Source: Cellulomonas terrae (lineage in GTDB: Bacteria > Actinomycetota > Actinomycetes > Actinomycetales > Cellulomonadaceae). Taken from it: 64,000 bases of DNA. Below the pieces are notes generated by a model. It was not told where the DNA came from. It was given only the letters and a program-made list of their open reading frames with translations, and did not search any database. This document shows positions 25,812 to 34,149 of this stretch, in pieces. Every line of letters begins with the position of its first letter. Within the stretch, counting starts at the first letter, position 1. Location: NCBI RefSeq assembly GCF_007990265.1, contig NZ_BJWH01000001.1, positions 62,001 through 126,000 on the forward strand, written 5' to 3'. Position numbers and translations under genes: made by a program.

Positions 25812-26714
25812 GTGCCCCGACAGATCCGCCGGTGGGGCCCACCCCTCCTGCTCATCTCGCCGACCTTGATCCTGCTCGGCGTCTTCGTCTACGGACTCCT
25901 CACCATCAACGCGACGACGTCGATGAAGGACATCCACAACGCCGCCCAGGCGAACGGACGCGAGCCCGTCAGCTTCGTGTGGTTCCAGAACTACGTCGAC
26001 CTGTTCGGCTCCGAGGAGTTCCAGCACTCGCTGAAGAACCTGGTCATCTACACGGTCGTCTTCCTGGCGGGGACGATGATCTTCGGGTTCCTCTGGGCGT
26101 GGCTGCTGGACCGCCCGGTGCGGTTCGAGGGTGTCTTCCGCTCCATCTACCTGTTCCCGATGGCCGTGTCGTTCGTCGCGTCCGGCGTCGTGTGGCGCTG
26201 GCTGCTGAACTCCAACCAGGGCGAGGACGCGTCCGGGCTGAACCGGCTGTTCCAGATGATCGGCCTGCCGTTCCTGCAGAACAACTGGTGGAACAACGTC
26301 GACGTGGGGATCGCGGCGATCGCCATCCCCGCGATCTGGCAGCTGTCCGGCTACGTGATGGCGCTGTTCCTGGCCGGCTTCCGGGGCGTCCCCGAGGAGC
26401 TGCGCGAGGCCGCCCGCATGGACGGCTCCACCTCCTGGCAGATGTACCGCCACGTGATCTTCCCGCAGCTGAGCCCCGTCGCCCTGTCCGCGGTGATCAT
26501 CGTGGGTCACATGTCGCTCAAGGCGTTCGACCTGATCATGTCGATCTCGAAGCCGGCGAACTACCAGACCAAGGTGCCCGCCATCGACATGTACGTCTTC
26601 AAGTCGAGCTTCGACTACTCCAACGCGGCAGCCGTCGGCGCGATCCTGCTCGTCATCGTCGCGGTGCTGATCGTCCCGTACCTGGTGCACCTCAACCGGA
26701 CGGAGAAGCACTGA
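25812..26714 (+). CDS. CUT1-family sugar ABC transporter permease (MalF-type)
   Basis: 300 residues from GTG 25812, preceded by the SD AGGAGG. Six predicted membrane helices and the cytoplasmic EAA loop (EELREAARMDGSTSWQMYRHVIFPQL) that docks the ATPase. Its stop overlaps the next ATG by one base. The 123-base gap after the binding-protein gene holds an inverted repeat of GACCGGGACGG-type sequence (about 25703-25745) that may trim the mRNA so that the binding protein is made in excess. Confidence 0.92.
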   Translation: MPRQIRRWGPPLLLISPTLILLGVFVYGLLTINATTSMKDIHNAAQANGREPVSFVWFQNYVDLFGSEEFQHSLKNLVIYTVVFLAGTMIFGFLWAWLLDRPVRFEGVFRSIYLFPMAVSFVASGVVWRWLLNSNQGEDASGLNRLFQMIGLPFLQNNWWNNVDVGIAAIAIPAIWQLSGYVMALFLAGFRGVPEELREAARMDGSTSWQMYRHVIFPQLSPVALSAVIIVGHMSLKAFDLIMSISKPANYQTKVPAIDMYVFKSSFDYSNAAAVGAILLVIVAVLIVPYLVHLNRTEKH

Positions 26715-27610
26715 TGACCGTCGTCACGCCCGCGGAGCTCACGGCTCCCCTCGGCGCCCCGCTCACCCTCGAGCCGGCGAAGGGAACGAGCCGCTTCTCG
26801 AAGGGCCGGACTGCCAAGTACGCCCTGCTCATCTTCTTCACGCTGCTCGTCCTGATCCCGGTCTACGTGCTCATCGTGACCAGCTTCAAGGGCCAGGGCG
26901 ACGCCTCCCCCGCACGCGCGTGGAACCTCCCGCAGGTGTGGACCATGGAGAACTGGACCGGCGCGTGGCAGGCGCTGTCGCCGTCGCTGTGGCGCACGTT
27001 CCAGATGGTCGTCCCGGCCGCGATCATCTCGTCGTTCCTCGGCTCGATGAACGGCTTCGTGCTCGCACGCTGGCGCTTCAAGGGTGCGGACATCGTCTTC
27101 ACCCTGATCCTGTTCGGGATGTTCATCCCCTACCAGGCCGTGATGATCCCGCTGCTGCAGCTGATGCTCGGCGCCGGGATCCCGTCGGGCGTCCCGTCGC
27201 TGATCATCCTGCACGTCATCTACGGCCTGCCGATCACGACGCTCATCTTCCGCAACTACTACATGTCGATCCCCGACGAGCTGGTCGAGGCCGCCCGCGT
27301 CGACGGTGCCGGGATGCTGCGGACCTACTGGTCCGTCGTCCTGCCCATCTCGATCCCGAGCTTCGTGGTCGTCCTCATCTGGCAGTTCACCTCGGCCTGG
27401 AACGACTTCCTGTTCGCGGTGTTCTTCTCCTCCAGCCAGAACGGCCCGGTCACCCTGGCCCTGAACAACCTGGCCAACGGTGCGCTGCTCACCAACTACG
27501 GCATCTCGATGGCGGGCGCCCTGCTCGCGTCGCTGCCCACGCTGCTGGTGTACGTCCTGCTCGGGAAGTACTTCATCGGCGGTCTCATGTCCGGGTCGGT
27601 CAAGGGCTGA
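26714..27610 (+). CDS. CUT1-family sugar ABC transporter permease (MalG-type)
   Basis: 298 residues from ATG 26714 (TGATG overlap with the previous stop). Six membrane helices, EAA loop DELVEAARVDGAGMLRTYWSVVLP, and the MalG-like extracytoplasmic loop NLPQVWTMENWTGAWQ. Together with the two genes before it this makes an importer without its own ATPase. Actinobacterial CUT1 systems commonly use the shared MsiK ATPase encoded elsewhere. A strong terminator follows. Confidence 0.93.
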   Translation: MTVVTPAELTAPLGAPLTLEPAKGTSRFSKGRTAKYALLIFFTLLVLIPVYVLIVTSFKGQGDASPARAWNLPQVWTMENWTGAWQALSPSLWRTFQMVVPAAIISSFLGSMNGFVLARWRFKGADIVFTLILFGMFIPYQAVMIPLLQLMLGAGIPSGVPSLIILHVIYGLPITTLIFRNYYMSIPDELVEAARVDGAGMLRTYWSVVLPISIPSFVVVLIWQFTSAWNDFLFAVFFSSSQNGPVTLALNNLANGALLTNYGISMAGALLASLPTLLVYVLLGKYFIGGLMSGSVKG

Positions 27611-27658
27611 CGCCCCTGGCACGACCGTCCGCCGCGGTCTCCGCAACCCGGCACAGCC

Positions 27659-27694
27659 GAAGGGCCCCCGACAGTCACTGGTCGGGGGCCCTTC
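27659..27694. terminator. Bidirectional terminator between the CUT1 operon and the orphan ATPase gene
   Basis: Arms 27659-27672 and 27681-27694 are perfectly complementary over 14 bases with an 8-base loop. The hairpin starts 49 bases after the MalG-type stop and ends 14 bases before the convergent ATPase stop, so it can serve both strands. Confidence 0.85.
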
Positions 27695-27707
27695 GTGCGT
27701 GCGGTGC

Positions 27708-28490
27708 TCAGCGCAGCGCGGCCATCCGGCGCATCATCTCGTTGTCCTGCGTCGTCGCCCCGGTGATCGCCGCGAGGATCGACTCGTAGCTGGCCGTGTC
27801 GGCGTCGAACGACCCGTTGTTGCGACCGTGCCGCAGGACGACGATCCGGTCCGAGACCGCGCGGACGTCGTTCATGTTGTGGCTGATGAGGATCACGCCG
27901 TGCCCGAGGTCGCGCAGCCGCTCGATGTAGGTGAGGACCTCGGCCGTCTGGGCGACGGACAGTGCCGCGGTCGGCTCGTCGAGGACGACCAGGCGCGGGG
28001 AGCCGATCAGGGTGCGCGCGATCGCCACCGCCTGCCGCTGCCCGGCGGACAGCTCGGACAGCGGGGTGCGCACCGACGGGATCCGCAGCGTGAGGTCCCG
28101 CAGGATCGAGCGTGCCATCTGCTCCATCCGGCCGTCGTCGAGCAGCGCGCCGTCGGTGAGCTCGCGGCCGAGGAAGATGTTCGACGTCACGTCGAGGTTG
28201 CCGCACAGCGCGAGGTCCTGGAAGACCGTCGCGATGCCGAGGGCGTGCGCCGCGGAGGGCGACGGGATCGTCTGCTCCTCGCCGTCGATCTCGATCAGGC
28301 CGGAGTCGGGGGTGAGCACCCCCGAGATCACCTTGGCGAGGGTCGACTTGCCGGCGCCGTTGTCGCCGACGAGCGCCACCACCTGGTGGGCGTGCACGTC
28401 GAGGTCGACGCCGACGAGCGCCTCGACGGCGCCGAACCGCAGGCTGATCTGCCGGAGGGACAGCAGCGGGACCCGTGGGTTCTCGCTCAT
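27708..28490 (-). CDS. Orphan CUT2-type ABC ATP-binding protein, single ATPase domain
   Basis: 260 residues from ATG 28490. GDNGAGKST, VFQDLALCGNLDV, LSAGQRQAVAIARTL (signature with A for G), [12 protein letters not shown] and LISHNM are all present, so it should bind and hydrolyse ATP. It is far more like the FrcA-type ATPase at 20995-21735 than like the tandem ATPase at 31007. It stands after a ROK gene with no permease of its own nearby. It could serve the permease at 29829, an unlinked permease, or be a remnant of a duplicated ROK...ATPase cassette. Confidence 0.88.
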   Translation of the reverse strand: MSENPRVPLLSLRQISLRFGAVEALVGVDLDVHAHQVVALVGDNGAGKSTLAKVISGVLTPDSGLIEIDGEEQTIPSPSAAHALGIATVFQDLALCGNLDVTSNIFLGRELTDGALLDDGRMEQMARSILRDLTLRIPSVRTPLSELSAGQRQAVAIARTLIGSPRLVVLDEPTAALSVAQTAEVLTYIERLRDLGHGVILISHNMNDVRAVSDRIVVLRHGRNNGSFDADTASYESILAAITGATTQDNEMMRRMAALR

Positions 28491-28549
28491 GACCTCACCT
28501 GCTCCTCGTTGGGCACGTACGTGCAGTGAAACCCCGACCGGTGCGTGCG

Positions 28550-29758
28550 TCAATGCGTCGCCTCCTCTTCACCCGCGCGCTCGTCCGCGGAGCGCGCCTG
28601 CTCGTCGGACCGCACCACGAAGTCGGTGGACCGCAGGACGAGCTCCAGCGCGCCGACGACCTCCGCGCGCTGGCCGAGCTCGGCGGGGACCACCTCGAGC
28701 GGAGCGATCTGGTTGAGCAGCACCCGCTGGCGGATCGCCTCGCGCAGGGGGCCCAGCAGCAGCTCTCCCGTCTCGGCGAGCTCTCCCCCGACGACGATGC
28801 ACTGCGGGTTGACCGCGGTCGCCAGGCCGGAGACCACCTCACCGATGATCGAGCCGGCGTCCGCGACGACGCGGGCGCAGCCCGGGTCGCCGTCGATCGC
28901 CCGCTGGATCACGTCACGCAGCGCGAGCGTGCCGTGGCTGGACCGCAGCGGCTCGAGCAGGGCGGGACCGCCGACGACGGTGTCGAGGCACCCGCGGCTC
29001 CCGCACCGGCAGATGTCCCCCTGCGGGTCCACCTGCACGTGACCGATCTCGCCGGCCGTCCCGCCGAACCCGCGGTGCACCTGGCCGCCGATCACGATGC
29101 CGGCACCGGTGCCGTGCGACGCCCGCACGTAGACGGAGTCGCGGTACGCCCGGGACGCACCGTGCGTGCTCTCGGCGAGGGCACCCAGGTTCGCGTCGTT
29201 GTCGACGAACACCGGGCAGCCCAGCCGCTTCGACAGGACGTGACCGACGTGGACCTCGTCCCAGCCGCGCATGATGCCGCGCACGGAGACCATGCCGGTG
29301 GCGCTGTCGACGGGTGCGGGCAGGCCGATGCCGATGCCGACGACCTCGTCGAGCGTCGACCCCACCCGTTCCAGCAGGTCCGCCACGAGCAGCGCCGCAC
29401 GGTCGAGGCTCGTGTCGAGGCGGTGCTCGTTCGGCAGCGGGAGGGTCTGCTCGGCCACGACCTCGTTCATGACGTCGCCGAGCGCGATCCGCATGTGCCG
29501 GGGGCCGATGTGGACGCCGACGGCCAGCCCCACCCGGTGGGCGATCGTGACCATCTGGGCACGACGCCCGCTCCGGGTGGTGTTGCGGGTGTCCACCACG
29601 CCGGCGGCGAGCAGCTCCTTGACGATGGTGGAGACTGTCGCCGCCGACAGGCCCGTCGACCCGGCGAGCTCGACCTGCGTGAGCCCGCCGTGCCGGTGGA
29701 CCGTCTCGACGATCAGCGCGCGGTTCGCCTCACGGAGCGAGGACTGCGAGCCTGACAT
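28550..29758 (-). CDS. ROK-family transcriptional repressor (paralogue of 22805-23989)
   Basis: 402 residues from ATG 29758; the longer ATG 29788 adds ten poorly conserved residues. Winged helix LTQVELAGSTGLSAATVSTIVKEL, FVDNDANLGALAE, and the zinc motif CRCGSRGCLDTVV. The N-terminal SLREANRA motif is shared with the other ROK. It lies after the ABC permease of the second CUT2 operon and before the orphan ATPase, all on one strand. It probably binds the palindrome at 33961-33975 upstream of that operon. Confidence 0.93.
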   Translation of the reverse strand: MSGSQSSLREANRALIVETVHRHGGLTQVELAGSTGLSAATVSTIVKELLAAGVVDTRNTTRSGRRAQMVTIAHRVGLAVGVHIGPRHMRIALGDVMNEVVAEQTLPLPNEHRLDTSLDRAALLVADLLERVGSTLDEVVGIGIGLPAPVDSATGMVSVRGIMRGWDEVHVGHVLSKRLGCPVFVDNDANLGALAESTHGASRAYRDSVYVRASHGTGAGIVIGGQVHRGFGGTAGEIGHVQVDPQGDICRCGSRGCLDTVVGGPALLEPLRSSHGTLALRDVIQRAIDGDPGCARVVADAGSIIGEVVSGLATAVNPQCIVVGGELAETGELLLGPLREAIRQRVLLNQIAPLEVVPAELGQRAEVVGALELVLRSTDFVVRSDEQARSADERAGEEEATH

Positions 29759-29828
29759 CGCAACCCGCCCTCTCACGCCCGCGAGCATAGCCGCGGGCCC
29801 CGTCCGTGCTGGTCAACGAGCCCTTCTG

Positions 29829-31010
29829 TCAGCGCGCCGCGCCCGCGCGCCGCTTGTTGTAGATGTCGAACGCGACGGCCAGGAGCAGGACCAGTCCCTT
29901 GACCATCTGCTGCACGGACTGGTCGATGCCCATGAGCTGCATGCCGTTGCTCATGACGGCCATGATCAGACCACCGACCATCGCCCCGGTCACGCGGCCG
30001 ACGCCGCCCGTGGTCGACGCGCCACCGATGAAGCACGCGGCGATGGCGTCGAGCTCGAACATCTCACCGGCGCTCGGCTGGGCGCCGTTGGACCGGGACG
30101 AGTAGACCACCCCGGCGACGGCGGACAGGATGCCCATGTTGACGAAGATCCAGAAGTTGACGTGCTTGACCTTGACGCCGGACAGCTGCGCGGCGGACAG
30201 GTTGCCACCGATCGCGTAGACGTGGCGGCCGAAGACGGTCTTCGTGGTGACGATCTGGTAGGCGATGATCAGGACGCCGAGGATGATCAGGACGATCGGC
30301 AGGCCGCGGCTGCGGGACAGCTGGTAGGTGAAGGCCATCCCGACGAGGCCGACCAGGACGAGCTTCGTGACGAAGATCGGCATCGTCTCGACGACCTGCT
30401 GGTACTTGATCCGGCCCAGCCGGGCGCGGTACTGGCTGAATGCGTACCCGAGCACGGCGATCGCCCCGATGAGCAGGGTGAACACGTCGATCCCCTGGCC
30501 ACCCAGGAACCCGTTGAGGAAGCCGCCGGCGATCTTCTGGTACTCCGCCGGGAACGGCGACAGCGAGATGTTGCCGAGCACCTGCAGGGTCATGCCGCGG
30601 AAGAGCAGCATGCCGGCCAGGGTCACGATGAACGCCGGGATGCCGACGTACGCGACCCAGAAGCCCTGCCACATCCCGACCAGGAGCCCGACGGCGAGCC
30701 CGGCGAGCACGCCGACCCACCAGGGCAGTCCCCGCTGGATGACGACCACCGCCGAGACGGCACCCGTGAGCGCGACCACCGACCCGACGGACAGGTCGAT
30801 GTGACCGCCGATGATCACGATGACCATGCCGATCGCGAGGATCAGGATGTAGGAGTACTGCAGGACGATGTTGGTCACGTTGCCCGGGCTGAGCAGCACC
30901 CCGTCCGTGAGGATGGTGAAGAGACCCACGATCGCGACGAACGCGACGTAGATCCCACTCTGGCGCAGGTTCCTCGTGAAGAGGTCCTTCAGGCCTGCCA
31001 TGGCGGTCAT
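29829..31010 (-). CDS. CUT2-family sugar ABC transporter permease (MmsB/GguB/XylH type)
   Basis: 393 residues, multi-helix. Signatures: [69 protein letters not shown] and [17 protein letters not shown]. The start overlaps the stop of the tandem ATPase by 4 bases. These features match the permeases that pair with ChvE-like binding proteins for glucose, galactose, xylose or arabinose. Confidence 0.93.
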   Translation of the reverse strand: MTAMAGLKDLFTRNLRQSGIYVAFVAIVGLFTILTDGVLLSPGNVTNIVLQYSYILILAIGMVIVIIGGHIDLSVGSVVALTGAVSAVVVIQRGLPWWVGVLAGLAVGLLVGMWQGFWVAYVGIPAFIVTLAGMLLFRGMTLQVLGNISLSPFPAEYQKIAGGFLNGFLGGQGIDVFTLLIGAIAVLGYAFSQYRARLGRIKYQQVVETMPIFVTKLVLVGLVGMAFTYQLSRSRGLPIVLIILGVLIIAYQIVTTKTVFGRHVYAIGGNLSAAQLSGVKVKHVNFWIFVNMGILSAVAGVVYSSRSNGAQPSAGEMFELDAIAACFIGGASTTGGVGRVTGAMVGGLIMAVMSNGMQLMGIDQSVQQMVKGLVLLLAVAFDIYNKRRAGAAR

Positions 31011-32545
31011 CGAACCTGGTCCCTTTCCTTGGTCATGAGCTCCATCAGGTTCTCCTGAGTCGCCTGCTCCCGCGGCAGCGAACCGGTGATCCGGCCGGCT
31101 GAGAGCGTGTAGATCCGGTTGCAGATGCCGAGCAGCTCAGGCAGCTCCGAGGAGATGACCAGAACGGCCTTGCCCTCCTCGGCGAGGCGGTTGATCAGGG
31201 TGTAGATCTCGTACTTGGCACCGACGTCGATGCCGCGGGTGGGTTCGTCGAGGATCAGCACCTGCGGGTCCGTGTAGAGCCACTTGCTCAGCACGACCTT
31301 CTGCTGGTTGCCGCCGGACAGCTTCCCTGTGAGCGCCAGCACCGTCGGCGCCTTGATGTTCATGCTCTGGCGGAAGCTCTCGGCGACCTTGATCTCCTCG
31401 TTGCTGTTCACCCAGCCACCGCGCGACACCTTCGACAGGTTCGCGGCGGAGACGTTGGTCCGGATGTCCTCGATGAGGTTCAGGCCGTACTTCTTGCGGT
31501 CCTCCGTGGCGTACGCGATGCCGTGGTTGATCGCCTCGGACACGGTGCCGACGTTGATCTCCTGGCCGTGCAGGAAGACCTTCCCGGTGATGTGGCTGCC
31601 GTAGGAGCGCCCGAACACGGACATCGCGAGCTCGGTGCGCCCGGCGCCCATGAGCCCGGCGAGCCCGACGATCTCACCCGCGCGCACGGTGAGGTTGGCA
31701 CTGTCGACGACCACCCGGCCGGGGTCGGTCGGGTGGTGCACGGTCCAGTCCTCGATCCGCAGCACCTCGTCGCCGATGTGCGACTCGTGCGGAGGGAACC
31801 GGTGCCCGAGGTCGCGGCCGACCATCCCGCGGATGATGCGCTCCTGGGTGACCTCGTCGGCCACCATGTCGAGCGTCTCGACGGTGCGGCCGTCGCGGAT
31901 GATCGTCGTGGTGTCGGCGATCTCGGCGATCTCGTTGAGCTTGTGGGAGATCATGATCGACGTCATGCCCTGCGCCTTGAGCTGGCGCAGGAGGCCGAGC
32001 AGGTGCTCGGAGTCGTTGTCGTTGAGCGCGGCGGTCGGCTCGTCGAGGATCAGCAGCTTGACCTGCTTGGACAGCGCCTTGGCGATCTCGACGAGCTGCT
32101 GCTTGCCGACGCCCAGCTGGCCGACCGGGGTGACCGGCAGCTCGTCGAGCCCGACGCGCGCCAGGAGGGCGGCCGCCTCGGAGTTGGCGACGTTCCAGTC
32201 GATCAGCCCGCGGTGCGAGCGCTCGTTGCCGAGGAAGATGTTCTCCGCGATGGAGAGGAAGGGCACCAGCGCGAGCTCCTGGTGGATGATCACGATGCCC
32301 TTGGACTCGGAGTCGTTGATCGACCCGAACTCGACCTCCTCCCCTTCGAAGAGGATCGAGCCGTCGTACGTGCCGTGCGGGTACACACCCGACAGCACCT
32401 TCATCAGCGTCGACTTGCCGGCGCCGTTCTCACCGCAGATCGCGTGGATCTCGCCACGCTCGACCGACATCGAGACGTCCTGCAGCGCCTTGACGCCGGG
32501 GAAGGTCTTCGTGATGGCTCGCATCTCGAGAATGGGGTTGGCCAT
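31007..32545 (-). CDS. CUT2-family sugar ABC transporter ATPase, tandem domains (MmsA/GguA type)
   Basis: 512 residues from ATG 32545. First domain: [43 protein letters not shown]. Second domain: degenerate Walker A ([10 protein letters not shown]), signature [30 protein letters not shown]. The asymmetric site is normal for CUT2 ATPases. It sits between the binding-protein gene (120 bases upstream) and the permease (4-base overlap). Confidence 0.95.
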   Translation of the reverse strand: MANPILEMRAITKTFPGVKALQDVSMSVERGEIHAICGENGAGKSTLMKVLSGVYPHGTYDGSILFEGEEVEFGSINDSESKGIVIIHQELALVPFLSIAENIFLGNERSHRGLIDWNVANSEAAALLARVGLDELPVTPVGQLGVGKQQLVEIAKALSKQVKLLILDEPTAALNDNDSEHLLGLLRQLKAQGMTSIMISHKLNEIAEIADTTTIIRDGRTVETLDMVADEVTQERIIRGMVGRDLGHRFPPHESHIGDEVLRIEDWTVHHPTDPGRVVVDSANLTVRAGEIVGLAGLMGAGRTELAMSVFGRSYGSHITGKVFLHGQEINVGTVSEAINHGIAYATEDRKKYGLNLIEDIRTNVSAANLSKVSRGGWVNSNEEIKVAESFRQSMNIKAPTVLALTGKLSGGNQQKVVLSKWLYTDPQVLILDEPTRGIDVGAKYEIYTLINRLAEEGKAVLVISSELPELLGICNRIYTLSAGRITGSLPREQATQENLMELMTKERDQVR

Positions 32546-32665
32546 GGGGCTTCCACCGTCCTTCGTCGTGCAGGGTGCCACCGTCGGCACCCCTCGCTGA
32601 TGGGGCGACCCGGGCCGGCCGGCACCGCGTGGGTGCCGGCCGACCGTGGGTCAGGACGGTACGGG

Positions 32666-33808
32666 TCAGGCCTGGCCGCTGGCGACCTGGTCCTCGGTCC
32701 AGTAGCCCGAGTCGATCAGGAGCGACTGGATGTTGTCCTTGTAGACGATGTCCGACTCGAGCAGGAAGGACGGGACGACCTTGACGCCGTTCTCGTACGT
32801 CTCGGTGTCGTTCGCCTCGGGCTCCTCACCGGCGAGGAAGGACTCCGCCGAGACGACGGCCTGCTCGGCGAGCTTGCGGGTGTCCTTGAAGATCGTCGAG
32901 AACTGGACGTCGTCGTTGATCAGCTTGACCGACGCGATCTCCGCGTCCTGGCCGGTGACGATCGGCAGACCCTGGGCGATGGTCGGGCCGTAGCCGGCGT
33001 TCTGCAGCGCGGTGATGATGCCGCGGGACAGGCCGTCGTACGGGGACAGGACGCCCTGCACCTTGCTGCCGTCGGAGTACGTCGACGTGAGCAGGTCCTC
33101 CATGCGCTTCTGCGCGGTCTCCTGCAGCCAGCGCAGCGTCGCGACCTGCTCGATGTCGGTCTGGCCCGACTTCACGACGAGCGTGCCGGCGTCGATGTGC
33201 TCCTGCAGCGTGTCCATCGCGCCCTGGTAGAAGAAGTGCGCGTTGTTGTCGTCCAGCGAGCCCGCGAAGAGCTCGATGTTGAACGGGCCTGCGGCGTCGC
33301 CCTTCGAGCCGTCGGCCTTGAGCACGCCGAGCCCGACGAGCAGCGACGTCGCCTGCTGGACGCCGACCTTGTAGTTGTCGAACGTGACGTAGAAGTCGAC
33401 GTTCTCGCTGTCGCGGATCAGGCGGTCGTACGCGATGACCGGGATGTTCGCGTCGGCGGCGGCCTGCAGCTGGGTGGCCAGCGCGGTGCCGTCGATCGAC
33501 GCGATGATCAGCAGGTCGGCGCCCTTGGTGATCATCTGGTCGATCTGCTGCTGCTGGGTCGGGATGTCGTCGCCGGCGAACTGCAGGTCGACCTGGTATC
33601 CGGCCTCCTTCAGACCCTTCTCGACCGCGTCGCCGTCGGCGATCCAGCGCTCGGAGGTCTGCGTCGGCATCGCGACGCCGACCGTGAGGTCGCCGGGGTC
33701 TGCCGCGGCGCCCGACGAGTCGTCGGTGCTGCCGGCACCGCTGCCCGAGCAGGCGGCCAGTCCGAGTGCGACGACCGCACCCATTGCCGCGATGGTGATC
33801 CGTCGCAT
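32666..33808 (-). CDS. Sugar-binding lipoprotein, ChvE-like (CUT2)
   Basis: 380 residues from ATG 33808, which has AAGGAG 7 bases upstream. Lipobox LGLAACSG. Landmarks are VGVAMPTQTSERWIADGDAV, DDIPTQQQQIDQMI, VIAYDRLIRDSENVDFYVTFDN, GVLSPYDGLSRGIITALQ and LPIVTGQDAEIASVKLI. ChvE-like proteins bind several aldoses. It is the first gene of the second CUT2 operon. A hairpin-poor 120-base gap separates it from the ATPase. Confidence 0.93.
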   Translation of the reverse strand: MRRITIAAMGAVVALGLAACSGSGAGSTDDSSGAAADPGDLTVGVAMPTQTSERWIADGDAVEKGLKEAGYQVDLQFAGDDIPTQQQQIDQMITKGADLLIIASIDGTALATQLQAAADANIPVIAYDRLIRDSENVDFYVTFDNYKVGVQQATSLLVGLGVLKADGSKGDAAGPFNIELFAGSLDDNNAHFFYQGAMDTLQEHIDAGTLVVKSGQTDIEQVATLRWLQETAQKRMEDLLTSTYSDGSKVQGVLSPYDGLSRGIITALQNAGYGPTIAQGLPIVTGQDAEIASVKLINDDVQFSTIFKDTRKLAEQAVVSAESFLAGEEPEANDTETYENGVKVVPSFLLESDIVYKDNIQSLLIDSGYWTEDQVASGQA

Positions 33809-34107
33809 TGCTGTGCTCCTTCTCATCGTTGAGAGGTCCGGTGATCGGACCTGACGAGCTCGGGTTCGTCGGCCGGGGTCAGCGTCTGCGCTGCCTCGGC
33901 CGGTGTCCCGGCTGCGTTCTCCGGCGGTGCCGGTGATCGCTGCGGTGATCACTTTCTTCTCTTCGAGTCTCGAAGTCAAACCCAGGGGAACGGGGAGATG
34001 ATTACGAATCCATCACGATGTGAGCGTGAACATCACAGTTATCTCACGATCGTCGGGCCGATTGGCTTCGTGACGCGAACCTATCGCGGTCCAGAACCGG
34101 ACAGCAC
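33809..34107 (-). promoter_or_regulatory. Control region of the ChvE-like operon with a palindromic operator
   Basis: The perfect palindrome CTTCGAG-N-CTCGAAG lies at 33961-33975. Next to it, on the minus strand, TTGACTTCGA (33979-33970) repeats the TTGACTTCAA seen in the CUT1 promoter and doubles as a -35-like TTGACT. An AT-rich segment further upstream (about 33995-34060, e.g. GTGATGTTCACGCTCACATC on the plus-strand complement) could hold an activator site. No gene recognised. Confidence 0.5.
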
Positions 34108-34139
34108 GACGGGCCCGTGACCGAGGTCACGGGCCCGTC
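34108..34139 (-). terminator. Terminator downstream of the amylase-pullulanase gene
   Basis: Arms 34108-34122 and 34125-34139 are perfectly complementary over 15 bases (about 13 can pair when loop geometry is allowed). The hairpin begins 11 bases after the pullulanase stop on the minus strand. Confidence 0.85.
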
Positions 34140-34149
34140 GAGGGAGCCG

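Noticed and set aside
27708..28490. Orphan ATPase as a pseudogene
   Set aside because: All nucleotide-binding motifs and codon bias are intact and there is no frameshift.
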